From RFQD01 sp049314515 (lineage in GTDB: Bacteria > Actinomycetota > Actinomycetes > Actinomycetales > Microbacteriaceae), in NCBI GenBank assembly GCA_049314515.1, contig JBMOEY010000053.1, positions 1-9,258 of the forward strand: a stretch of DNA of 9,258 bases, in the 5' to 3' direction. How positions within the stretch are numbered: the first letter of the stretch is position 1; every line of letters starts with the position of its first letter. Under the pieces are notes generated by a model. The model was not told the origin of the DNA. It did no database searches and was given only the letters and a program-made list of their open reading frames with translations. Of this stretch, positions 1 through 6,265 are shown in pieces. The position numbers were made by a program, and so were the translations under genes.

Positions 1-366
1 CGCGTCGATGGCAGCTTCGATGTCTGCGTCATAAATCTCGAGGTTGTCCACGTAACCCAGTGTCTGACCCGGCCGGATGCTGCGACCGTACTTGCGCAGG
101 TCGAGTGCGTAAAACTGCGCTCCTTCGTTTCGCCAAAACTGCGCGACGTGGTCTTGAAAGAAATAGTCAGACCAACCGTGCACGTAGAGCACGTCGGTGT
201 TCTCGGCGACTCGGCGGGTGCTCGTCCACGGAAGGTACGCGCGTCGCGTCATGGGTGCGGGAGCTCGTACGAGAGTCGCAACAACGTCTCCCTCAGAGTC
301 TTTTCCGAGACTGAGCTCACGCATTTCAAAACCCGTGCGAAGCACGTCCTCTTGCCATGTCGTCAT
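1..366 (-). CDS. Alpha/beta hydrolase (serine aminopeptidase S33 / lysophospholipase-like), 3' part missing
   Basis: The reading frame starts with ATG at 366 and runs leftward off the window, giving 122 residues with no stop, so this is the N-terminal part only. Residues about 58-69 read VLYVHGWSDYFF, the strand followed by the HG oxyanion-hole motif (His63-Gly64) of alpha/beta hydrolases. Residues 86-96 (YALDLRKYGRS) match the next strand and loop of the PldB-like lysophospholipase / serine aminopeptidase group. The nucleophile elbow (GxSxG), the acid and the catalytic His would lie beyond the left edge and cannot be checked. No signal peptide is seen, so the protein is probably cytoplasmic. 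The substrate cannot be told. It is divergent from the aminotransferase at 440 with 73 bp between them. There is no good Shine-Dalgarno; an AGAAGG lies about 14 nt before the ATG, too far to be convincing. The family call is firm, the exact function is not. Confidence 0.8.
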   Translation of the reverse strand, partial: MTTWQEDVLRTGFEMRELSLGKDSEGDVVATLVRAPAPMTRRAYLPWTSTRRVAENTDVLYVHGWSDYFFQDHVAQFWRNEGAQFYALDLRKYGRSIRPGQTLGYVDNLEIYDADIEAAIDA

Positions 367-372
367 GGGTCC

Positions 373-378
373 ATTCTT
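373..378 (-). promoter_or_regulatory. Weak candidate -10 element for the alpha/beta hydrolase
   Basis: On the minus strand the hexamer AAGAAT ends 6 nt before the ATG at 366. It keeps four of six TATAAT positions but lacks the first T, so it is the weakest of the start-proximal hexamers in this window. It is listed because its spacing equals that of the better examples. No -35 element is evident. Confidence 0.25.
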
Positions 379-426
379 GCCCTTCTCGCGGGACGATGAA
401 TCTGGCACTCCGCGCTCACGGTGACG

Positions 427-432
427 TAGTGT
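427..432 (+). promoter_or_regulatory. Candidate -10 element (TAGTGT) for a leaderless aminotransferase transcript
   Basis: TAGTGT fits the actinobacterial TANNNT -10 pattern and ends 7 nt before the ATG at 440. That would put the transcription start on or next to the start codon. There is no purine-rich Shine-Dalgarno at a normal distance, which agrees with leaderless translation. No clear -35 hexamer is visible about 17 bp upstream. Confidence 0.5.
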
Positions 433-439
433 CAAGAAC

Positions 440-1795
440 ATGATTGATCGCCAACGCCTTGCCGAGCTCAACGACCGAGAACAAGCAGAATTTGCTCGGC
501 TGCATCCGAAGTCTGCGGTGGCCTACGCGCACGCCGATCACCTCTTCGGCCGCGTTCCGATGACGTGGATGAATAAAAAGGCCGGTGGATTTCCTCTATA
601 TGTTGACCGGGCACAAGGGAATCGCGTCTGGGATATCGACGGAAACGAATACATCGACTTCGCACTGGGTGACACGGGCGCGATGGCAGGACACTCTGCG
701 CCTGCCGTTGTCGATGCCATCACTCGTCGCGTGGCTACCCAGGGCGGGCTCACCACCATGCTTCCGACTGAAGACGCCGAGTGGGTGGGCGCCGAGCTGA
801 CTCGTCGATTTGGCATGGACCGCTGGAGTTTCTCGCTGACCGCCACAGACGCAAACCGATGGGCGATACGCCTCGTGCGCGCACTGACCGGGCGCTCCAA
901 GATTCTCTTTCACGCATACTGCTACCACGGCTCGGTCGACGAGTCACTAATAGTGGTCGGTCCTGACGGGCATGGAATGAGCCGCCCAGGAAACGTCGGT
1001 TCCCCGGTCGACGTCACCGAAACCAGTCGTGTTGCCGAGTTCAACGACCTCGACATGCTCGAACGCGAGCTCGCTCACGGCGACGTGGCCGCGGTGCTCA
1101 TCGAACCGGCACTCACCAATATCGGCATCGTGTTGCCCGACCCCGGGTATCACGAGGGTGTGCGCGCCCTGACTCGCAAGTACGGCACGCTGTTGATCAT
1201 CGACGAAACGCATACGTTCTCGGCCGGCCCAGGCGGAATGACCAAACGGGATGCGCTCGAGCCCGACATTGTCATCATCGGCAAGTCCATCGGTGGGGGC
1301 ATCCCGACCGGCGCCTATGGACTCAGCGCCGACTTCGCCGCGAAGGCCCTCGCCCGCGACGACCTTGACCTGGTCGACATGGGTGGCGTCGGGGGCACTC
1401 TCGCTGGGAACCCGCTTTCGGTGGCCGCGATGCGCGCCACGCTCGAGCACGTGCTCACCGAAGAGGCCTTCAAAAACATGATTGCGACCGCAACCGCCTT
1501 TACCGATGGCGTTCAGGGAATTTTCGACAAGTACGACCTGCCGTGGTCAATAAATCAGCTGGGTGCGCGGGCAGAGTATCGCTTCGCAAAGCCCTACCCG
1601 GTCAATGGGACCGCGTCACACGAGAGCGCCGACGGCGATCTTGAGGACTACCTTCACCTCTACCTGGCTAACCGGGGCATCCTGCTGACGCCGTTCCACA
1701 ACATGGCGCTTATGTGCCCCACGACGTCGCTCGACGACGTGGCGAAACACCACGAGGTGTTCGAGGCGGGCGTGGCCGAACTGGTGGGCCGCTAG
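440..1795 (+). CDS. Class-III PLP-dependent aminotransferase, GSA-aminomutase-like
   Basis: A 451-residue fold-type I, class-III (omega) aminotransferase, complete and of normal length. Domain landmarks in order: the N-terminal VWDIDGNEYIDF at 63-74; the cofactor phosphate-binding region at 132-139, reading SLTATDAN where most relatives have a form of SGTEA(x)xxA; the aromatic/HG segment with Tyr162-His163-Gly164; Asp255 in IIDETHT, expected to contact the PLP pyridine nitrogen; and Lys282 in IGKSIGGGIPTGAYG, the Schiff-base lysine 27 residues later as usual. The reaction should be amino transfer between an amine or amino acid and a keto acid or aldehyde, in the cytoplasm. The changed phosphate-binding motif and the DETHT motif argue against calling it HemL (true glutamate-1-semialdehyde aminomutase). 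It stands alone, convergent with fprA (12 bp between stops), and has no evident link to the menaquinone genes. Family confidence is high; the substrate is unknown. Confidence 0.9.
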   Translation: MIDRQRLAELNDREQAEFARLHPKSAVAYAHADHLFGRVPMTWMNKKAGGFPLYVDRAQGNRVWDIDGNEYIDFALGDTGAMAGHSAPAVVDAITRRVATQGGLTTMLPTEDAEWVGAELTRRFGMDRWSFSLTATDANRWAIRLVRALTGRSKILFHAYCYHGSVDESLIVVGPDGHGMSRPGNVGSPVDVTETSRVAEFNDLDMLERELAHGDVAAVLIEPALTNIGIVLPDPGYHEGVRALTRKYGTLLIIDETHTFSAGPGGMTKRDALEPDIVIIGKSIGGGIPTGAYGLSADFAAKALARDDLDLVDMGGVGGTLAGNPLSVAAMRATLEHVLTEEAFKNMIATATAFTDGVQGIFDKYDLPWSINQLGARAEYRFAKPYPVNGTASHESADGDLEDYLHLYLANRGILLTPFHNMALMCPTTSLDDVAKHHEVFEAGVAELVGR

Positions 1796-1807
1796 CACAG
1801 TTCTCGC

Positions 1808-3160
1808 TCAGGAGCGCGAGATGCGAACCATCTCGTCGCGGTCGACAACCTTGATGCGGGCACGACCCTGCGGCGCCCCCAAAGCCTGCTCGTGCTCGTC
1901 GAGAGCAACCCAACCGTCGACTGTCGTGAATTCAACCCCGCGCTCGGTGAGCAAGTCGACGATTTCGCCTTCGTCCGGGTTTGTCGGCTGCCACCACGTT
2001 GCACGGTCTTCGATGAGGTGCTTGACCGTTTCCATCGCGTCAGACTTCGTGTGACCGATGAGACCAACCGGGCCACGCTTGATCCACCCGGTGGCATAAA
2101 ACCCCGGGACCTGCTTTCCGTCAGCGCCGACGACCTGTCCCTCGTGATTGGGGATCACGCCGGTTTTCTCGTCGAACGGGATTTCGGCAAGGGGTGAGCC
2201 AAAGTATCCGACTGCCCGATAGGCCGCCTGGATGGGTATCTCGCGCATTTCGCCGGTTGCCGCGAAACCGCCCTTACCGTCAGGTGCCGTACGTTCGTAC
2301 CGAATCGCGCTGACCGCACCCGCGTCGTCGACAACGAGCTCACGCGGCGCAGCATAAAAGTGCAGGTGCAGCCGGCGGCTTGCCTTACCGACCTCGCGCG
2401 TACGCCATTCGTTCATCACTTTCATCAACACGAACACCTGCTTGTTCGTGTCAATGGCGTTCTGACTCGCGTCGTCGATCTCAAAGTCTTCATCGGCGAC
2501 GATCATGTCGACGTCGCGCAACTCCCCGAGTTCGCGCAGCTCGAGAGGCGAGAACTTCGCCTGCGCCGGACCACGGCGACCGAATACGTGAACGTCGGTT
2601 ATCGGTGAGGCTTTGAGTCCATGGTAAACATTGTCGGGAATCTCGGTCGAGAGCAGATCTTCCGGGTGTTTGATCAGCATGCGGGCGACGTCGAGGGCCA
2701 CGTTGCCATTGCCGATGACGGCGGCAGACTCAGCTTCAAGCGGCCACGTGCGCGGAACATCCGGGTGGCCATCAAACCAGCTCACGAAGTCGGCGGCGCC
2801 ATGGCTCCCGTGCGCATCAATGCCCGGCATGTTGAGAGCGGCATCTTTGATGGCACCCGTGGCAAAAATGACGGCGTTGTAGTGACGCTTCAAGTCGTCG
2901 AGGGTGATGTCGACCCCGTAGCGCACGTTACCAAAGATGCGAATATCGCCGCGATCGAGCACCTCGCGCAGCGCAGTGATAATGCCCTTGATGCGCGGGT
3001 GATCCGGCGCAACGCCATAGCGAACCAAGCCATATGGCGCCGGAAGATGCTCGAACAGGTCAATCGAAACATCGAAATCCTTCTCGGCCTTCAGCACGAT
3101 GTCAGACGCGTAAATGCCAGCAGGACCTGCGCCGACTACGGCGAGACGAAGTTTCGACAC
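1808..3160 (-). CDS. fprA: FprA-type NADPH:ferredoxin (adrenodoxin-like) reductase
   Basis: A 450-residue flavoprotein of the adrenodoxin-reductase/FprA family, close to the length of mycobacterial FprA. It should move electrons between NADPH and ferredoxin through FAD in the cytoplasm. The FAD Rossmann motif is GAGPAG at residues 10-15. The NADP-binding fold begins at 150-160 (GNGNVALDVAR), followed by FGRRGP at 193-198, whose arginines are expected to hold the 2'-phosphate of NADPH. The C-terminal FAD-closing motif ATGWIKRGPVGLIGH is at 366-380. The start is GTG at 3160, only 9 bp after the stop of the polyprenyl synthase, making it the third gene of the menG run. No Shine-Dalgarno is visible, and a TAAGAT hexamer lies 6 nt before the GTG. 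No ferredoxin gene is in the window, so the partner is unknown. It converges on the aminotransferase. Confidence 0.93.
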   Translation of the reverse strand: MSKLRLAVVGAGPAGIYASDIVLKAEKDFDVSIDLFEHLPAPYGLVRYGVAPDHPRIKGIITALREVLDRGDIRIFGNVRYGVDITLDDLKRHYNAVIFATGAIKDAALNMPGIDAHGSHGAADFVSWFDGHPDVPRTWPLEAESAAVIGNGNVALDVARMLIKHPEDLLSTEIPDNVYHGLKASPITDVHVFGRRGPAQAKFSPLELRELGELRDVDMIVADEDFEIDDASQNAIDTNKQVFVLMKVMNEWRTREVGKASRRLHLHFYAAPRELVVDDAGAVSAIRYERTAPDGKGGFAATGEMREIPIQAAYRAVGYFGSPLAEIPFDEKTGVIPNHEGQVVGADGKQVPGFYATGWIKRGPVGLIGHTKSDAMETVKHLIEDRATWWQPTNPDEGEIVDLLTERGVEFTTVDGWVALDEHEQALGAPQGRARIKVVDRDEMVRISRS

Positions 3161-3166
3161 GCAAAA

Positions 3167-3172
3167 ATCTTA
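3167..3172 (-). promoter_or_regulatory. Candidate -10 element (TAAGAT) for fprA, overlapping the upstream stop codon
   Basis: On the minus strand TAAGAT ends 6 nt before the fprA GTG. Its first three bases are the TAA stop of the polyprenyl synthase gene. It matches TATAAT at four of six positions and sits where a leaderless start would need it. Because the TA comes from a stop codon, chance is a stronger alternative here than at the intergenic examples. Confidence 0.35.
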
Positions 3173-4198
3173 GTCAGTGCGCGCGACGACGTGTTCCGCG
3201 AACAGGTTCAATGCCGTGGGTACTGGGCCACTCGGCAGTGCCTCGAGTCCGGCGACGGCCTCGGCCGCCCAGCGGCGAGCTTCATCGCGCGTTGCCTGCG
3301 TCACCGGGTGTGCAAACAGCTCTTCTGCGACCGCCTCGAGTTGAGCATCAGTGCCGTCTTCAGAGGCGGCGTCGCGGATGCGCTGCTGCAGATCTCGGGC
3401 CCCGGGATCGCTCACTGCGGCCTGAGCCAGCAAGAGGGTCGGCAGGGTCGGCACGCCCGCCCGCAAGTCAGTACCCGCCTTCTTGCCGGTCGCGTCGGAA
3501 ACTGGCGCGAGGTCGATGACATCGTCAGCGAGTTGGAATGCGACGCCGATCTTTTCACCGAAGTTGACGAGCGGTTCTTCAAACTCAGCTGGTCCGTTGG
3601 AATAGCGAACACCGGCACGCGCGGCCGCCGAAATGAGTGAGCCAGTCTTGTCACTGAGCACGCGAAGGTAGTGTGAGACGGCATCTTCGCCTGGCTGAGG
3701 GCCGACGGTTTCGTGCATCTGACCGATACATAACCGTTCAAACGTTTCGGCCTGGAGTGCCATGGCGCGCTCACCGAGGCGCGACATCATCGTGCTGGCG
3801 CGGGAGAAAAGAAGGTCTCCGGTAAGAATCGCCACGGAGTTGCCCCACACGATATGCGCCGACGGCACTCCCCGGCGAAGCGGTGCTTCATCCATCACGT
3901 CGTCGTGGTAGAGAGATGCGAGGTGAGTTAGTTCAATGGCCGCGGCAGCAAGGGTGACGTCGTCATTCAGGCCCTCACCGAGTTGTGCCGTGATAATCGC
4001 AAGTGTCGGGCGCATGCGCTTACCACCCGCATCGAGCAAATACCGACCGGTTGCGTCGGCCACATCGTCGGCAAAAGTAACATTGCGCGCAATCTCTGCT
4101 TCGACAATCGGAACTCCGGCCTCAACTTCAGCCGCCAACCCTTTGAGGGCGGGCACGCCTGTGAGACGATCGCGCAGACTAAAACGGGAGGGGCTCAC
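3170..4198 (-). CDS. Trans-polyprenyl diphosphate synthase, long-chain type (menaquinone side chain)
   Basis: A 342-residue class-I (trans) isoprenyl diphosphate synthase that condenses isopentenyl diphosphate units into an all-trans chain. The substrate-binding GGKRMRP is at 58-64. The first aspartate-rich motif, DDVMD, is at 99-103, followed by LRRG at 107-110. The second, DDVID, is at 225-229, with the downstream GKKAGTDL at 238-245. The residues five and four positions before the first motif are Ala94 and Ser95. Bulky aromatics there stop elongation in short-chain enzymes, so small ones suggest a long product, in keeping with a menaquinone tail. It lies between menG (10 bp upstream) and fprA (9 bp downstream), which supports a quinone role. 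The start is GTG at 4198; no Shine-Dalgarno is visible. Names such as ispB, grcC or idsA are used for relatives; exact chain length cannot be read from sequence. Confidence 0.92.
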   Translation of the reverse strand: MSPSRFSLRDRLTGVPALKGLAAEVEAGVPIVEAEIARNVTFADDVADATGRYLLDAGGKRMRPTLAIITAQLGEGLNDDVTLAAAAIELTHLASLYHDDVMDEAPLRRGVPSAHIVWGNSVAILTGDLLFSRASTMMSRLGERAMALQAETFERLCIGQMHETVGPQPGEDAVSHYLRVLSDKTGSLISAAARAGVRYSNGPAEFEEPLVNFGEKIGVAFQLADDVIDLAPVSDATGKKAGTDLRAGVPTLPTLLLAQAAVSDPGARDLQQRIRDAASEDGTDAQLEAVAEELFAHPVTQATRDEARRWAAEAVAGLEALPSGPVPTALNLFAEHVVARTD

Positions 4199-4205
4199 GG
4201 TGACC

Positions 4206-4211
4206 AGCCTA
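4206..4211 (-). promoter_or_regulatory. Candidate -10 element (TAGGCT) for the polyprenyl synthase, overlapping the menG stop
   Basis: On the minus strand TAGGCT begins with the TAG stop of menG and ends 7 nt before the GTG at 4198. The same hexamer precedes menF at a similar distance. It could give the polyprenyl synthase and fprA their own leaderless transcript inside the operon. Chance remains possible since the stop codon supplies the TA. Confidence 0.35.
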
Positions 4212-4913
4212 GAGTGGCTTCACGCCCCGGTGCATCGCCACGATGCCTCCGGTGAGGTTGCGATAGGCCACCTTGGTGAATCCAGCTTCTCGAACCCAGG
4301 AGGCGAGGGTCTTCTGGTCTGGCCATGCCTCAATGGAGTCGGCGAGATAGGTGTAGGCCTCCGTGTTTGTGCTGGCGAGCTTCGCAAAAACTGGCATCAC
4401 GCCGCGTAGGTAGGCCGTGTACGCCGTCGCAAAAATACCGTTGACCGGTTTTGAGAACTCCGTTATCACAATGCGTCCACCGGGTTTGAGCACGCGAAAC
4501 ATCTCGGCGAGCGCCTTTTGCGGGTTAAGAACGTTGCGCAGACCGAAGCTAATCGTGGCGGCGTCAAACTCTGCGTCGGAAAATGGCAGTGCCATCGCGT
4601 CAGCCTGAACCCAGTCGATGAGGGCATTCGAGGACAGTCGGCGTTGACCCTCGGCGAGCATCCCGACCGAAAAATCGGCGGCAACAACGTGGGCGCCCGA
4701 CTTCGTCAGTGCCGCACTCGACGTGCCGGTCCCGGCCGCAAGATCAAGCACACGTTCTCCCGGCTGCGGGTTGACGGCACGCGTGGTCTGGATGCGCCAT
4801 AGCGCGGAATTGCCACCAGAAAGCAAGGCGTTTGTGCGGTCATAGCCGGATGCGACCTCATCAAACATCGCCGCAACTTCGGCGGGCTTCTTGCTCAAAT
4901 CGGCGGAACCCAT
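4209..4913 (-). CDS. menG: Demethylmenaquinone methyltransferase (MenG/UbiE family)
   Basis: A 234-residue SAM-dependent C-methyltransferase that should convert demethylmenaquinone to menaquinone, the last step of the pathway. The family's N-terminal signature is FDEVASGYDRTN at 17-28. SAM motif I is VLDLAAGTGTSS at 55-66, with the acidic residue after the second strand at Asp80. ISFGLRNV at 121-128 and the PDQKTLASWVREAGF stretch near 198-212 are typical of UbiE/MenG, and the end NLTGGIVAMHRG is close to the family signature. The length is normal. It is the first gene of the menG, polyprenyl synthase, fprA run and is divergent from menF. The ATG at 4913 is preceded by GAGG only 2 nt away, too close for a usual ribosome-binding site, while TAGACT lies 6 nt upstream. 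The menaquinone neighbours exclude a ubiquinone-only role. Confidence 0.95.
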   Translation of the reverse strand: MGSADLSKKPAEVAAMFDEVASGYDRTNALLSGGNSALWRIQTTRAVNPQPGERVLDLAAGTGTSSAALTKSGAHVVAADFSVGMLAEGQRRLSSNALIDWVQADAMALPFSDAEFDAATISFGLRNVLNPQKALAEMFRVLKPGGRIVITEFSKPVNGIFATAYTAYLRGVMPVFAKLASTNTEAYTYLADSIEAWPDQKTLASWVREAGFTKVAYRNLTGGIVAMHRGVKPL

Positions 4914-4919
4914 GACCTC

Positions 4920-4925
4920 AGTCTA
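4920..4925 (-). promoter_or_regulatory. Candidate -10 element (TAGACT) for menG
   Basis: On the minus strand TAGACT ends 6 nt before the menG ATG at 4913, predicting a leaderless transcript. The same hexamer with the same 6-nt gap occurs in front of the PLDc_N gene. This element also falls where the -35 region of the opposite menF promoter would lie. Confidence 0.5.
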
Positions 4926-4939
4926 GTGACGCGGTTCAC
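4926..4939. promoter_or_regulatory. Possible CRP/GlxR-like operator between menG and menF
   Basis: The 14 bp read GTGA-N6-TCAC. This matches the inner part of the CRP/GlxR-family consensus TGTGA-N6-TCACA with correct spacing; the outer T and A are replaced by A and G. It lies between the two divergent -10 candidates, where a bound protein would interfere with both promoters. CRP-family regulators control respiratory genes in several actinobacteria, so the context is sensible. It remains a sequence match only. Confidence 0.35.
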
Positions 4940-4942
4940 GCG

Positions 4943-4948
4943 TAGGCT
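4943..4948 (+). promoter_or_regulatory. Candidate -10 element (TAGGCT) for menF
   Basis: TAGGCT ends 6 nt before the GTG at 4955, predicting that transcription starts at or beside the start codon. It supports choosing this GTG over the internal GTGs at 4982 and 4985. The element overlaps the position expected for the -35 region of menG. Confidence 0.5.
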
Positions 4949-4954
4949 GAGCGA

Positions 4955-6238
4955 GTGGATGACTCGACCGCGACCCACCTAGTGGTGCAGACCGTGCCCC
5001 TGTCGTCGGCGCCACCGCTCACCGAGGTGCTTGATCGGCACGCGCCTCTTGTCTGGCGGCGACGTGGGGCGGGCATCGTGGGCTACGGCGAAGTGAGGCG
5101 ATTGACGTTCCGGGGACCGTCACGAATTGTGGATGCTGCGCGGCAGTGGCGCGAAATTTCACGACGTGCCTCGATCACTAACGCGGTCGGCGTAACCGGA
5201 ACGGGACTTGTCGCGTTTGGCGCTTTCGCATTTGCCGACGACTCCTCGGCGACGAGTGTGCTCATCGTTCCTCGGGCCATCATTGGACGGCGAGACGGCA
5301 CCACCTGGCTCACGTTGATTCGCGAATCAGACGAGGTCGAGTCATCAGAGTCACCGGAGTTAATTGCCGCGCAGCTGATGAATGTCGACCCAATCGAATC
5401 ACGACCGAGCGTTGCCTTTGCCGCTGGCGCACAATCGGCCGACGGCTATCGACAATCGGTCGCCAATGCCCTAATCCGGATTCGAGCGGGTGAAGCGAGC
5501 AAGGTGGTGCTCGCACGAGATGTCGTGGGTGCTCTGACGCCGAATGCGGATCTTCGCGGGCTGATCATTGACCTTGCGCAGGGGTACCCCGACTGCTGGA
5601 CTTTCTCAATTGACGGACTGATTGGTGCAAGCCCCGAGACTCTCGTCGCCGTTGCGGCAACAACAGTCAATGCCCGCGTGCTTGCGGGAACGGCGGCCCG
5701 CGGTAAAGACCCGCACGGCGATCTCGACGCCGCGGCCGCGCTGGCCACGAGCACGAAAGATCTCGATGAGCACGCCTTCGCCGTTCGCTCGGTCATTGAT
5801 TCACTATCACCGCTCACCGGAACATTGCGCGCAAGCGATCCGTACACGCTCAAGCTTCCCAATGTGTGGCACATCGCCACCGACGTTTCCGGAACGCTCG
5901 GTGACGGATCGTCGTCGCTCGACCTCGTCGAGGCGCTTCACCCGACGGCAGCCGTTGCGGGAACGCCGACGAACGAGGCCCTGGGAATCATCCACGAACT
6001 CGAACCATTCGATCGCGGCCGATACGCCGGAGCCGTGGGGTGGGTTGCGGCAAACGGCGACGGTGAATGGGCGGTCGCACTGAGATGCATGCAGGTCGAA
6101 ACACTCACCGACGGCTCACAGCGTGTCACCGCGCACGCTGGAGCGGGTGTGGTCATCGACTCGAGCCCCGACAGCGAGCTAATCGAGACAACGATGAAGT
6201 TTCGTCCGATTGTGGATGCCCTCACCCCGGTCGACTGA
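4955..6238 (+). CDS. menF: Isochorismate synthase (MenF/EntC family)
   Basis: A 427-residue chorismate-utilising enzyme expected to convert chorismate to isochorismate, the committed step into menaquinone, with Mg2+ in the cytoplasm. Key features are in family order: GEASKVVLARD with Lys183, the likely general base that activates water; IGASPETLV at 223-231; AGTAARG followed by KDLDEHAFAV; LPNVWHIATDVSG; HPTAAVAGTP beginning at His329; FDRGRYAGAVGW; and the C-terminal AGAGVV at 395-400, followed by the acidic SPDSELIETTMKF stretch with metal-binding glutamates. Anthranilate and aminodeoxychorismate synthases share this fold, but the lysine motif and the neighbours menD, menG and menA point to menaquinone rather than a siderophore or folate role. 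The start is GTG; an ATG 4 nt downstream is out of frame. It converges on menD, with 27 bp between stops. Confidence 0.93.
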   Translation: MDDSTATHLVVQTVPLSSAPPLTEVLDRHAPLVWRRRGAGIVGYGEVRRLTFRGPSRIVDAARQWREISRRASITNAVGVTGTGLVAFGAFAFADDSSATSVLIVPRAIIGRRDGTTWLTLIRESDEVESSESPELIAAQLMNVDPIESRPSVAFAAGAQSADGYRQSVANALIRIRAGEASKVVLARDVVGALTPNADLRGLIIDLAQGYPDCWTFSIDGLIGASPETLVAVAATTVNARVLAGTAARGKDPHGDLDAAAALATSTKDLDEHAFAVRSVIDSLSPLTGTLRASDPYTLKLPNVWHIATDVSGTLGDGSSSLDLVEALHPTAAVAGTPTNEALGIIHELEPFDRGRYAGAVGWVAANGDGEWAVALRCMQVETLTDGSQRVTAHAGAGVVIDSSPDSELIETTMKFRPIVDALTPVD

Positions 6239-6265
6239 CGTCAGGTCAATCGGAACTCGCGTGAA

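Noticed and set aside
60..424. Three overlapping plus-strand frames of 75-84 codons at the left end
   Set aside because: They are antisense to the alpha/beta hydrolase fragment, which has clear family motifs; the plus-strand products are Arg-rich shadows.
414..425. The 12-mer GCTCACGGTGAC, found again at 4193-4204 near the polyprenyl synthase start, containing TCAC-G-GTGA
   Set aside because: In about 9 kb a few 12-mer repeats are expected by chance, and the two copies lie at different positions relative to their genes.
947..1450. A 167-codon minus-strand open frame antisense to the aminotransferase
   Set aside because: The opposite strand encodes a complete, motif-bearing aminotransferase; the antisense product has no recognisable features.
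1796..1830. Possible hairpin CTCGC/GCGAG between the aminotransferase and fprA stops
   Set aside because: The stem is 5 bp, lies partly in fprA coding sequence and has no T-run, so it does not qualify as an intrinsic terminator.
2621..3640. A 339-codon plus-strand open frame antisense to fprA and the polyprenyl synthase
   Set aside because: It spans the junction of two well-supported genes, shows no recognisable domain, and is the kind of long shadow frame common in high-G+C coding DNA.
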